Assembly: GCA_004376975.1 (NCBI GenBank)
Contig: SOJA01000022.1
Coordinates: 1-10,297 of the forward strand
Source of the DNA: Candidatus Bathyarchaeota archaeon
Lineage (GTDB): Archaea; Thermoproteota; Bathyarchaeia; Bathyarchaeales; UBA233
Reading direction: 5' to 3'
DNA: 10,297 nucleotides
The position numbers and the translations under genes are program-made. The notes beneath the pieces were generated by a model. That model had not been told where the DNA came from. It was given only the letters and a program-made list of their open reading frames with translations, and searched no databases. Positions 1-5,270 of this stretch are shown in pieces (within the stretch, counting starts at the first letter, position 1; each line of letters starts with the position of its first letter).

Positions 1-55
1 GAACCCCACATTGCCATAGCCCTGAACAGCAACTGTTGCTCCCTTAAGCTTCAAG
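1..55 (-). repeat. 55-bp perfect inverted repeat with 4514-4568 (GDH-1/GDH-2)
   Basis: The reverse complement of 1-55 equals 4514-4568, encoding [18 protein letters not shown] in both genes. It reaches the window edge, so the true block may be longer. A third, shorter match of 23 bp pairs 320-342 with 4227-4249. Confidence 0.9.
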
Positions 56-672
56 TCCACTTTCTTGGTTGCTTCTATTACACAAAACACAACACCTCGA
101 GAAGTGGCTTCCAGCCTTCCGTTTGAACCTCCTACACTAAGAGGCTTTCCAGTTACGCATTCTGGGACGCTGTAGCCTTTGAATTGACTGTAGGTATCCA
201 TTATCCATGCCATTGTTTGGGGATTTGTGTAAAGGTCTGGCGCCGGCACGTCCCGATAAGGTCCTATAAAATCTAAAAGTAAGCTTGTGTATCGTCTTGT
301 CAGCCTTTCCAGTTCACTGTTTGACATTTCTTTTGGGTTGCAGCAGACTCCGCCTTTTGCGCCACCATATGGAATGTCTGCGACTGCACATTTCCATGTC
401 ATCCACATTGCCAGTGCAGTGACCTCATCTAGTGTGACGTCTGGGTGGTATCGTATGCCACCTTTAAATGGTCCTCTTGCGCCATTATGCTGTACGCGAC
501 AGCCGGTGAAGACACTTGCTTCGCCATTATCCATTTTCGTTGTGATGGAGACAATGAGCGATCGTTTTGGTCGTTTAAGCATTTCGTGAATACTTGGATC
601 AAGGTTTAGTTTCTCAGCAGCTATTCTTAACTGCTCTAGTGCTATACTTAATGCTGTTTGCGTTCCTATCAT
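1..672 (-). CDS. Glutamate dehydrogenase GDH-1 (N-terminal 224 residues; C-terminus beyond window edge)
   Basis: This is a Glu/Leu/Phe/Val dehydrogenase family protein that reversibly aminates 2-oxoglutarate to glutamate with NAD(P)H in the cytoplasm. Reading leftward from the ATG at 672, the substrate domain has [11 protein letters not shown] (Lys70), MTWK (Lys94), GGAKGG (Lys106, equivalent to the catalytic Lys) and PAPD (Asp146, equivalent to the general acid). The dinucleotide-binding motif QGYGNVG follows at about 217-223, where the window ends. All visible catalytic residues are intact and there is no stop in 224 codons, so it reads as a working gene cut only by the window edge. A Shine-Dalgarno AGGAGA at 681-686 supports the start. 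The N-terminus is canonical in length, unlike GDH-2 at 3408-5177. It lies 93 nt downstream of the glutamate synthase-like gene on the same strand, with its own apparent promoter. Choice of NADH versus NADPH cannot be judged because the second half of the Rossmann fold is missing. Confidence 0.93.
   Translation of the reverse strand, partial: MIGTQTALSIALEQLRIAAEKLNLDPSIHEMLKRPKRSLIVSITTKMDNGEASVFTGCRVQHNGARGPFKGGIRYHPDVTLDEVTALAMWMTWKCAVADIPYGGAKGGVCCNPKEMSNSELERLTRRYTSLLLDFIGPYRDVPAPDLYTNPQTMAWIMDTYSQFKGYSVPECVTGKPLSVGGSNGRLEATSRGVVFCVIEATKKVDLKLKGATVAVQGYGNVGF
410..474 (-). repeat. 65-bp perfect inverted repeat with 4095-4159 (GDH-1/GDH-2)
   Basis: The reverse complement of 410-474 is identical to 4095-4159. 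It covers the [11 protein letters not shown] block through DEVTALA, with 21 consecutive codons matching even at wobble positions, while codons on both sides differ freely. Confidence 0.9.
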
Positions 673-699
673 TAAATAGTTCTCCTGTAATATTCTATT

Positions 700-736
700 T
701 GTTCAGTGGTTTCCTTAAGGTTTAAGGTGGATTTAA
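700..736 (-). promoter_or_regulatory. Putative promoter and operator of GDH-1
   Basis: On the minus strand a TATA-like TTAAA (725-721; a second TTAAA lies just upstream at 736-732) would place transcription start near 697, about 25 nt before the ATG. A TGAACA hexamer at 705-700 sits about 15 nt downstream of the TATA element, next to the predicted start site. That is the same arrangement as in the gltB-like promoter. The assignment rests on pattern and spacing only. Confidence 0.45.
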
Positions 737-738
737 GA

Positions 739-755
739 TTTTTTTTTAAAAAAAA
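739..755 (-). terminator. T-tract, probable terminator of the glutamate synthase-like gene
   Basis: A run of nine T followed by eight A on the plus strand reads as T8A9 on the minus strand, beginning about 10 nt after the stop codon at 766. Archaeal transcription commonly terminates at short T-runs after a stop codon, so this probably ends the upstream transcript at least partly before GDH-1. The symmetric T/A tract could also be an intrinsically curved element upstream of the GDH-1 TATA box. Confidence 0.45.
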
Positions 756-765
756 GGAGATGGTG

Positions 766-2373
766 CTAGTCTAGGATTCTTTCAATCGCGTCCTTTTCTA
801 TTTCTTCTACCATTGGTATGCCTGTAACTTTAGCGGCTCTTTCAGATAAGCTCATCAGGTCTTCTCTGTTAAGGAGTTCTATCTTCCATTTTCTGGTACC
901 AGCTAAGAGCTGTTGTAGTCCAACACCTATGCGATCTGTTAGGTACGTATATAGTCCAATGGCTTGGCATGGTATTTCCTTGAAGCGTTCGCCATATTTT
1001 GTTTTCAAGTCTGGTGTGGCGATAAAGAATTTCTCAGGTGTAGCGCCGAATTTATTTGCAAAAGTCTTGGGCAACTTTCCTTCTCCAGCTAATTGTTTGA
1101 AGTAGTCTGCTTTCATGACTGCCGTTAGTGGTGATCTTCCCATTAGAACAGCCTTCACAATGGGGCCATCTCCAAAGTTACTCATTGCTATTGTTTTGAA
1201 GATTTGTGTTTCGTTTATGAAGCCTCCAGCCATTATTATATCTGGTACGTGGCGGCCTTTCTTTTTCAGTATTTGTGCACATTTTAGGACTATGGATTGT
1301 AGGTAGATTGTTGGGATGCTCATTTCATCCATCATTGGTACTGGACTCATGCCTGTTCCCCCACCTGCACCGTCGAAGGATATTGCTTCGATTTTTGATT
1401 CGGAGGCTATCTTCATTGTAAAGGCAACTGCTGATGGTCTATACGCACCGGTTTTCAGCGTTACGTGTTTTGCGCCTTGTTGCCTCAACCATTCTATGTC
1501 TTCTATGAAGCCTCTTTCTTTCGGTATACCTACTCGGCTGTGTCTTTCGAAGGATTTGAATACGCCTTCTCTGAACGCTTGTTGCACCGTTGGGTCTTCT
1601 GGGTCTGGGATGACTATGTAGCCTCTTTTCTTCAGCATTATAGCCTTGTTTAAATCCCTTATGCGGACTTCGCCTCCAATGGCTTTTGCACCTTGCCCCC
1701 ATTTCCTTTCAATGACATTTACTTCCAGCTTTGAGATAGCATAAACATCAACGCCTAGCCTTTGGTCTTCAACGTTTGTTTGTACGACGATGTCTCCATG
1801 TTTTCCATCCCAGAATTTTCGAAATAGATCGACTCTTCGTTTTAGTTCTTTCGAATACGTAACTTTGCCGCCTGTGAGTTGCGATTCAGGGTCCATGCCA
1901 CAAACGTTTTCTCCAACGATTACTGTTACGCCTGAAATAGCTGAACCAATGGCTATGCCTTCCCAGAATAGTCGTCCGACCATAGTTGAGCCGAAGGCAC
2001 CATTTAAGATTGGAAGTTTAAGAGGTATGCCTGCAACCTTTGTTTCTGTGCTTGCGTTTGGGAAAAGGGCAACATCTGAATTTTCCTCGATGCCGTGCAC
2101 TTCAAAGAGGCGGGCTTGAATATTGAAGTGAGACCAGTCAAGTCCAAAATCTTTGAGGGCTCCTGCCGTGCTATATCCGAATTGAAGTGGTTCTGGGTAA
2201 AGGGCTTCTCTTCCTCTGAAGGCTGACAAGCTTATTTCACACAGGAATGGGCAGTCGCGGATGCAAATGGGGCACATTCCACTTGTTGGGCTTGTATCTT
2301 TGACGCGTGTTATTGTTCCAGTTGTTGACTTCGCGTTTAAATAAGAGCTGTTTCTGTGTACACGTTCAGTCAT
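766..2373 (-). CDS. FMN-binding glutamate synthase-like protein (archaeal GltB core domain, 535 aa)
   Basis: This corresponds to the FMN-binding TIM-barrel domain of glutamate synthase, which in full GltB makes glutamate from 2-oxoglutarate and ammonia. Visible family signatures are KWGQGAKAIGGEV (224-236), SFDGAGGGTGMSP (332-344), and the glycine-rich segments AGG (382-384) and AVLMGRSP (408-415), which are expected to hold the FMN phosphate. Near the N-terminus is CPICIRDCPFLC (Cys34, 37, 41, 45), a ferredoxin-like spacing that suggests an iron-sulfur cluster. The glutaminase domain of bacterial GltB is absent, as is usual for archaeal stand-alone forms. I also do not see the bacterial-type Cys cluster that should follow the barrel. 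The ammonia source is therefore unclear: a partner glutaminase, free ammonia or another amine. The start at ATG 2373 has only a weak GTGA-type ribosome site. Physical clustering with two glutamate dehydrogenases supports a role in glutamate metabolism, but the exact reaction is inferred. Confidence 0.88.
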   Translation of the reverse strand: MTERVHRNSSYLNAKSTTGTITRVKDTSPTSGMCPICIRDCPFLCEISLSAFRGREALYPEPLQFGYSTAGALKDFGLDWSHFNIQARLFEVHGIEENSDVALFPNASTETKVAGIPLKLPILNGAFGSTMVGRLFWEGIAIGSAISGVTVIVGENVCGMDPESQLTGGKVTYSKELKRRVDLFRKFWDGKHGDIVVQTNVEDQRLGVDVYAISKLEVNVIERKWGQGAKAIGGEVRIRDLNKAIMLKKRGYIVIPDPEDPTVQQAFREGVFKSFERHSRVGIPKERGFIEDIEWLRQQGAKHVTLKTGAYRPSAVAFTMKIASESKIEAISFDGAGGGTGMSPVPMMDEMSIPTIYLQSIVLKCAQILKKKGRHVPDIIMAGGFINETQIFKTIAMSNFGDGPIVKAVLMGRSPLTAVMKADYFKQLAGEGKLPKTFANKFGATPEKFFIATPDLKTKYGERFKEIPCQAIGLYTYLTDRIGVGLQQLLAGTRKWKIELLNREDLMSLSERAAKVTGIPMVEEIEKDAIERILD

Positions 2374-2404
2374 TTTCTTTCACATCTACATTTACAAACA
2401 TCGT

Positions 2405-2445
2405 AGAATATGTTCAGTAATGCATGGGCATTTAAGCGTTACTTT
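2405..2445 (-). promoter_or_regulatory. Putative promoter and operator of the glutamate synthase-like gene
   Basis: On the minus strand TTAAAT (2435-2430), preceded by purine-rich sequence that could be a BRE, predicts initiation near 2406 and a leader of about 33 nt. TGAACA at 2416-2411 lies 14 nt after the TATA core, almost the same spacing as at GDH-1. A bound regulator there would overlap the polymerase loading region. Confidence 0.5.
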
Positions 2446-2459
2446 GAAAAGAGGTAAAA

Positions 2460-2479
2460 ATGAACATGCATGAACATAT
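2460..2479. repeat. Tandem ATGAACAT operator-like repeat
   Basis: Two copies of ATGAACAT lie 10 bp apart (2460-2467 and 2470-2477), one helical turn, so both face the same side of the DNA. They are between the stop of the KaiC-like gene and the TATA box of the glutamate synthase-like gene, and with the TGAACA at 2411-2416 they flank that promoter on both sides. This layout suits cooperative binding by a dimeric regulator. Confidence 0.5.
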
Positions 2480-2500
2480 GGGGCTGGTTACATCTTGATT

Positions 2501-3223
2501 CTACATTAAGGTAATTTCAAGCCCTTTGACTGTGTACTCTCTGCGTTGATATGTTTGTGAATGATAACGACCGCCCGCTTTCTTTACTTCCAGAATTTTT
2601 TTACCTCCTTCATTTGATAAGTTAATAACCACTTGAGTCATATGCTCTATTATAGCGCAAAACTCTCTTGGGTGAGCGTTCTTTGCGATTGTCCAGTAAG
2701 CCAACGTTTGATAGGCGTATAATGCTGGACATATGTGTCCGAAAAAAGCTTTTACGGCCTCGAGTCCCCAATTGTGTTCCATCAGGGATAGGCTGTTGAA
2801 AATAAGTCTTGTACCCGGTACTACGAATTCGCGTTCAATTCTTCCAAAAAATCTGTGGAATCCTTCCGGATCTTTTGAACTGGGCACCTTCCGTATCCAT
2901 GAAGGAGCCTTATCGTAGAAATCGTTGAATATAAATTCGCCTTTTCCAGATGAGTCTGTGAAGCAATCTAGGATAAGAAGCTTGTTTTCCCAGCCCTTCG
3001 GCAGGGTCTTAGTTAAAGGTTTGAGTTGAAGCATCAGAGCTTGTGGTGGGTAAATAAAGTCCAGATAAATTACTTGATTTTTTTTGGTTATCCCTTCTTT
3101 CATGAAAGTATACAGGAATTCTCGTGTGAAAGTTCCGGATTCCATTTTCCACAACACGTTTTCTCCAAGGAAAAGCCCCCCATCTAAGAGTTTGTCTAGA
3201 TTTTCGATGCCTGTGGAGTACAA
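2501..3223 (-). CDS. Degenerate RecA/KaiC-like protein, P-loop lost
   Basis: The N-terminus YSTGIENLDKLLDGGLFLGE matches the opening of KaiC/RadA-type ATPases, and the C-terminal half (EHMTQVVINLS, then KILEVKKAGGRYHSQTY) resembles the last strands of the same fold. Where a Walker A GxxGxGKT should follow, the protein instead has WKMESGTFTREF. The Walker B-like strand reads GTRLIFNSLSLME, with Asn in place of the usual Asp. It is therefore probably not an ATPase and may be a sensor or scaffold; divergent KaiC-like sensory domains (for example the MEDS family) are a known precedent. Its ligand is unknown. The reading frame is open from TTG 3247, but I prefer TTG 3223, because a strong GGAGG at 3235-3231 sits 7 nt before it and the family normally begins at about this residue. 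This gives 240 aa. It is divergent from GDH-2 and 127 nt upstream of the glutamate synthase-like gene on the same strand. Confidence 0.75.
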   Translation of the reverse strand: MYSTGIENLDKLLDGGLFLGENVLWKMESGTFTREFLYTFMKEGITKKNQVIYLDFIYPPQALMLQLKPLTKTLPKGWENKLLILDCFTDSSGKGEFIFNDFYDKAPSWIRKVPSSKDPEGFHRFFGRIEREFVVPGTRLIFNSLSLMEHNWGLEAVKAFFGHICPALYAYQTLAYWTIAKNAHPREFCAIIEHMTQVVINLSNEGGKKILEVKKAGGRYHSQTYQRREYTVKGLEITLM

Positions 3224-3230
3224 TCTTTGT

Positions 3231-3235
3231 CCTCC
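3231..3235 (-). promoter_or_regulatory. Shine-Dalgarno GGAGG setting the TTG start at 3223
   Basis: GGAGG lies 7 nt upstream of TTG 3223 on the minus strand. The in-frame TTG at 3247 has no comparable site, and a TGA 15 nt further upstream closes the frame without an ATG. Confidence 0.6.
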
Positions 3236-3283
3236 TTTGTTTGCCAATCTGATGGCACATCATGTCTTTTGATTCCTCTATCT

Positions 3284-3310
3284 CTGCCGTTGTTAAAAAC
3301 TTTTAGGTTG
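3284..3310 (-). promoter_or_regulatory. Possible promoter of the KaiC-like gene
   Basis: On the minus strand an AT-rich TTTTTAA (3299-3293) would give a start near 3270 and a leader of about 45 nt that includes the GGAGG site. Another AT-rich element (AAATTTAA, about 3330-3323) is a competing candidate, so the exact TATA box is uncertain. Confidence 0.3.
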
Positions 3311-3330
3311 ATTTCATCTGTGTTAAATTT

Positions 3331-3355
3331 TGTTCAAGTATGTACATCATGAACA
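3331..3355. promoter_or_regulatory. Inverted-repeat operator TGTTCA-N13-TGAACA in the divergent promoter region
   Basis: TGTTCA (3331-3336) and TGAACA (3350-3355) form a perfect 6-bp inverted repeat with 13 bp between arms; the centre contains a second small palindrome, TGTACA. It lies between the promoters of the KaiC-like gene (minus) and GDH-2 (plus), where one bound regulator could control both. A third hexamer at 3371-3376 follows the GDH-2 TATA element. Confidence 0.55.
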
Positions 3356-3363
3356 TAACGTTT

Positions 3364-3400
3364 CTATATTTGAACATTGCTTCTATTAATCTAAAAGGTG
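3364..3400 (+). promoter_or_regulatory. GDH-2 promoter and ribosome binding site
   Basis: CTATATTT (3364-3371) is a plausible TATA box, overlapping at its end a TGAACA at 3371-3376. AAAGGTG (3394-3400) is a good archaeal Shine-Dalgarno 7 nt before ATG 3408. An alternative TATA, TTAAAT at 3323-3328, would give a longer leader more clearly containing the ribosome site. Confidence 0.5.
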
Positions 3401-3407
3401 TAACAAA

Positions 3408-5177
3408 ATGTTAAGCTTGATCGAATCGTCGGGAAGAGAACTAGGAATGATAAAGCTAATGGCTGATTTCTTTGCAGAAAAACCAGAGCTAACAGCGAGG
3501 ATCGAAAGCTATACAACAGCACACTACGCACTGATGACCACGTATTCCGAAAACTTTGGTATACCAACGGAAGACGCGTGGAAAATTTTTGAAGAACTAG
3601 CGAAAAAAGTGAATGAAGCAGAATACATAAAAATAGAAGCCCCGCGTCCTATCAAAAAATTGTGGCCCCTCTCAAAAGAAGAAGTAAATATGTTACGTGT
3701 CGTATTTGACTACTTCTCTGAAAATCCAAAAATGGTTCCTGCAGGTTTAATCCTGTCAAAGAGAGTTGATTCATTAGCTGATACCTATCATTGGTTCTTC
3801 GGAAAGGAAAATGGTGAAGTTGCAAAGGAGATTCTGCAGAATCTTATAGAAAAGCTTCAGACATTGGTGTCAGCTAAATTTGAAACATTAGCTCCAGTAA
3901 TAGCACGGCCAAACCCTTATGAAGCCGCCCTTAGGCAGCTGGACATAGCTGTTGAAAAACTGAATCTTGATCATGGTATACATGAGATGTTGAAACACCC
4001 GATTCGTGCACTCATTGTGAACATCCCAGTGGTTATGGATGACGGGGGCATACGGGTCTTCACAGGCTACCGTGTGCAATATAACGATACACTGGGACCA
4101 TTTAAAGGTGGCATACGATACCACCCAGACGTCACACTAGATGAGGTCACTGCACTGGCGGCATGGATGACCTGGAAAACCGCAGTTACTGGCTTACCGC
4201 TAGGCGGTGGGAAAGGAGGAATACGTTGCAACCCAAAAGAAATGTCAAAGAGCGAACTGGAAGGATTAACAAGGGGCTTTGCTCGCGCACTCGCAAGATT
4301 CATAGGGCCTTTCACGGATGTTCCAGCGCCAGATGTGTATACAGATTCTCAAACAATGGCGTGGATAATGGATGAATACAGCGGAATAATAGGTCGCAAC
4401 ACCTTCGGTGTGGTAACCGGCAAGCCAGTTCGCGTTGGTGGTTCACTTGGAAGAAACGAAGCAACATCGAGAGGTCTAATGTATACAGTAATTGAAGCAG
4501 CCAAGGAACTAAGCTTGAAGCTTAAGGGAGCAACAGTTGCTGTTCAGGGCTATGGCAATGTGGGGTTCCATGCGGCTCACCTTCTTCACGAAATTGGCTG
4601 CAAAATCATAGCGGTTTCAGACTCAAAGGGTGGGACATACACTCCTGAGGGGCTAGACCCAATACAAGTGCAAGAGTACAAAAGGAGAACAGGATCAGTA
4701 GTTGATTATCCAAACAGCAAAATGATAACTAACGAACAATTGCTGGAACTGGAATGCGATATCTTGGTGCCAGCAGCTTTAGAAAACCAAATCACAAAGG
4801 CCAACGCTAACAAAATTAAAGCAAAAATAGTTGCTGAAGGAGCAAACGGACCAGTAACCCCAGAAGCAGACGATATACTGTTCAAGAATGACGTTTTCGT
4901 AATTCCTGACATCCTTGCGAACTCAGGCGGTGTTATTGTCAGCTATTTTGAACAAGTTCAGAACCAGATGAATTACTACTGGATAGAAGATGAGGTAAGA
5001 GCTAAACTTGAAAACACAATAACAAAGGCTTTCAAAGTTGTCTTTGTAATGGCGCAACAACACAAGGTGAACATGAGAACCGCTGCTTACATGGTTGCAG
5101 TAAAAAGAGTATCAGATGCGATGCTTCTCCGAAAAGGAAAAGGTCTTGTTCCTTTACTCAAAGCACTCCCATCATGA
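3408..5177 (+). CDS. Glutamate dehydrogenase GDH-2 with a duplicated N-terminal helical extension (589 aa)
   Basis: Residues from about 168 (NPYEAALRQL) to the end form a complete hexameric-type glutamate dehydrogenase of about 420 residues. Visible residues are Lys233 in [10 protein letters not shown], Lys257 in MTWK, catalytic Lys269 in GGGKGG, Asp309 in PAPD, and the nucleotide motif QGYGNVG (380-386) followed by AVSDSKGG. The core appears catalytically complete. Preceding it are about 165 residues not found in typical archaeal enzymes, which contain two similar units at about 14-72 and 95-153: DFFAEKPEL at 20-28 and DYFSENPKM at 101-109, then TY-FG at 45-51 and 126-132. The extension is mostly helical by composition, without membrane segments or cysteine motifs. 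The start at ATG 3408 is supported by AAAGGTG 7 nt upstream; I see no convincing internal start at the core domain, so the extension is probably translated. It may tune assembly or allostery, but its function is unknown. The gene is divergent from the KaiC-like gene. Confidence 0.92.
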   Translation: MLSLIESSGRELGMIKLMADFFAEKPELTARIESYTTAHYALMTTYSENFGIPTEDAWKIFEELAKKVNEAEYIKIEAPRPIKKLWPLSKEEVNMLRVVFDYFSENPKMVPAGLILSKRVDSLADTYHWFFGKENGEVAKEILQNLIEKLQTLVSAKFETLAPVIARPNPYEAALRQLDIAVEKLNLDHGIHEMLKHPIRALIVNIPVVMDDGGIRVFTGYRVQYNDTLGPFKGGIRYHPDVTLDEVTALAAWMTWKTAVTGLPLGGGKGGIRCNPKEMSKSELEGLTRGFARALARFIGPFTDVPAPDVYTDSQTMAWIMDEYSGIIGRNTFGVVTGKPVRVGGSLGRNEATSRGLMYTVIEAAKELSLKLKGATVAVQGYGNVGFHAAHLLHEIGCKIIAVSDSKGGTYTPEGLDPIQVQEYKRRTGSVVDYPNSKMITNEQLLELECDILVPAALENQITKANANKIKAKIVAEGANGPVTPEADDILFKNDVFVIPDILANSGGVIVSYFEQVQNQMNYYWIEDEVRAKLENTITKAFKVVFVMAQQHKVNMRTAAYMVAVKRVSDAMLLRKGKGLVPLLKALPS

Positions 5178-5190
5178 AACGGCTAGACAA

Positions 5191-5208
5191 ATCCCTCTCT
5201 TTTTCTCT
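5191..5208 (+). terminator. Pyrimidine/T-rich terminator after GDH-2
   Basis: A pyrimidine-rich stretch containing CTTTTTCTCT begins about 13 nt after the GDH-2 stop codon. It has no obvious stem, which is consistent with archaeal T-tract termination. Confidence 0.4.
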
Positions 5209-5233
5209 AAACATGTACATTGCACATTTTTTG

Positions 5234-5270
5234 TGAACATATTTAAATTAAAGTGTCCGTAGCTTAAATT
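5234..5270 (+). promoter_or_regulatory. Promoter of the ribbon-helix-helix gene, with upstream TGAACA
   Basis: TTTAAAT (5242-5248) is a good TATA box centred about 26 nt before the GTG at 5271, so initiation is predicted at or next to the start codon (leaderless mRNA). TGAACA (5234-5239) directly precedes the TATA box, where BRE/TFB would bind. Another hexamer, TGTTCA (5285-5290), falls just inside the gene, so autoregulation is possible. Confidence 0.55.

Noticed and set aside
287..589. A 100-codon plus-strand frame that resembles an 82-codon minus-strand frame at 4067-4315 (both contain [25 protein letters not shown] sequence)
   Set aside because: Both are exactly antisense to the two GDH genes over the same conserved block; their similarity is a by-product of GDH paralogy, not a second gene family.
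739..755. The T9A8 tract as a replication origin or inverted-repeat element
   Set aside because: It is an isolated homopolymer pair without flanking ORB-like repeats or Orc1/Cdc6 gene; a post-stop T-tract is the simpler reading.
1439..1702. An 87-codon minus-strand frame overlapping the glutamate synthase-like gene
   Set aside because: Its Arg/His-rich shadow composition and out-of-frame overlap with a strongly conserved domain argue against coding.
3009..3263. A minus-strand frame starting at ATG 3263 in front of the KaiC-like gene
   Set aside because: It overlaps the KaiC-like gene in another frame, is Arg/His-rich with no recognisable domain, and the GGAGG site at 3235-3231 fits the KaiC-like TTG start.
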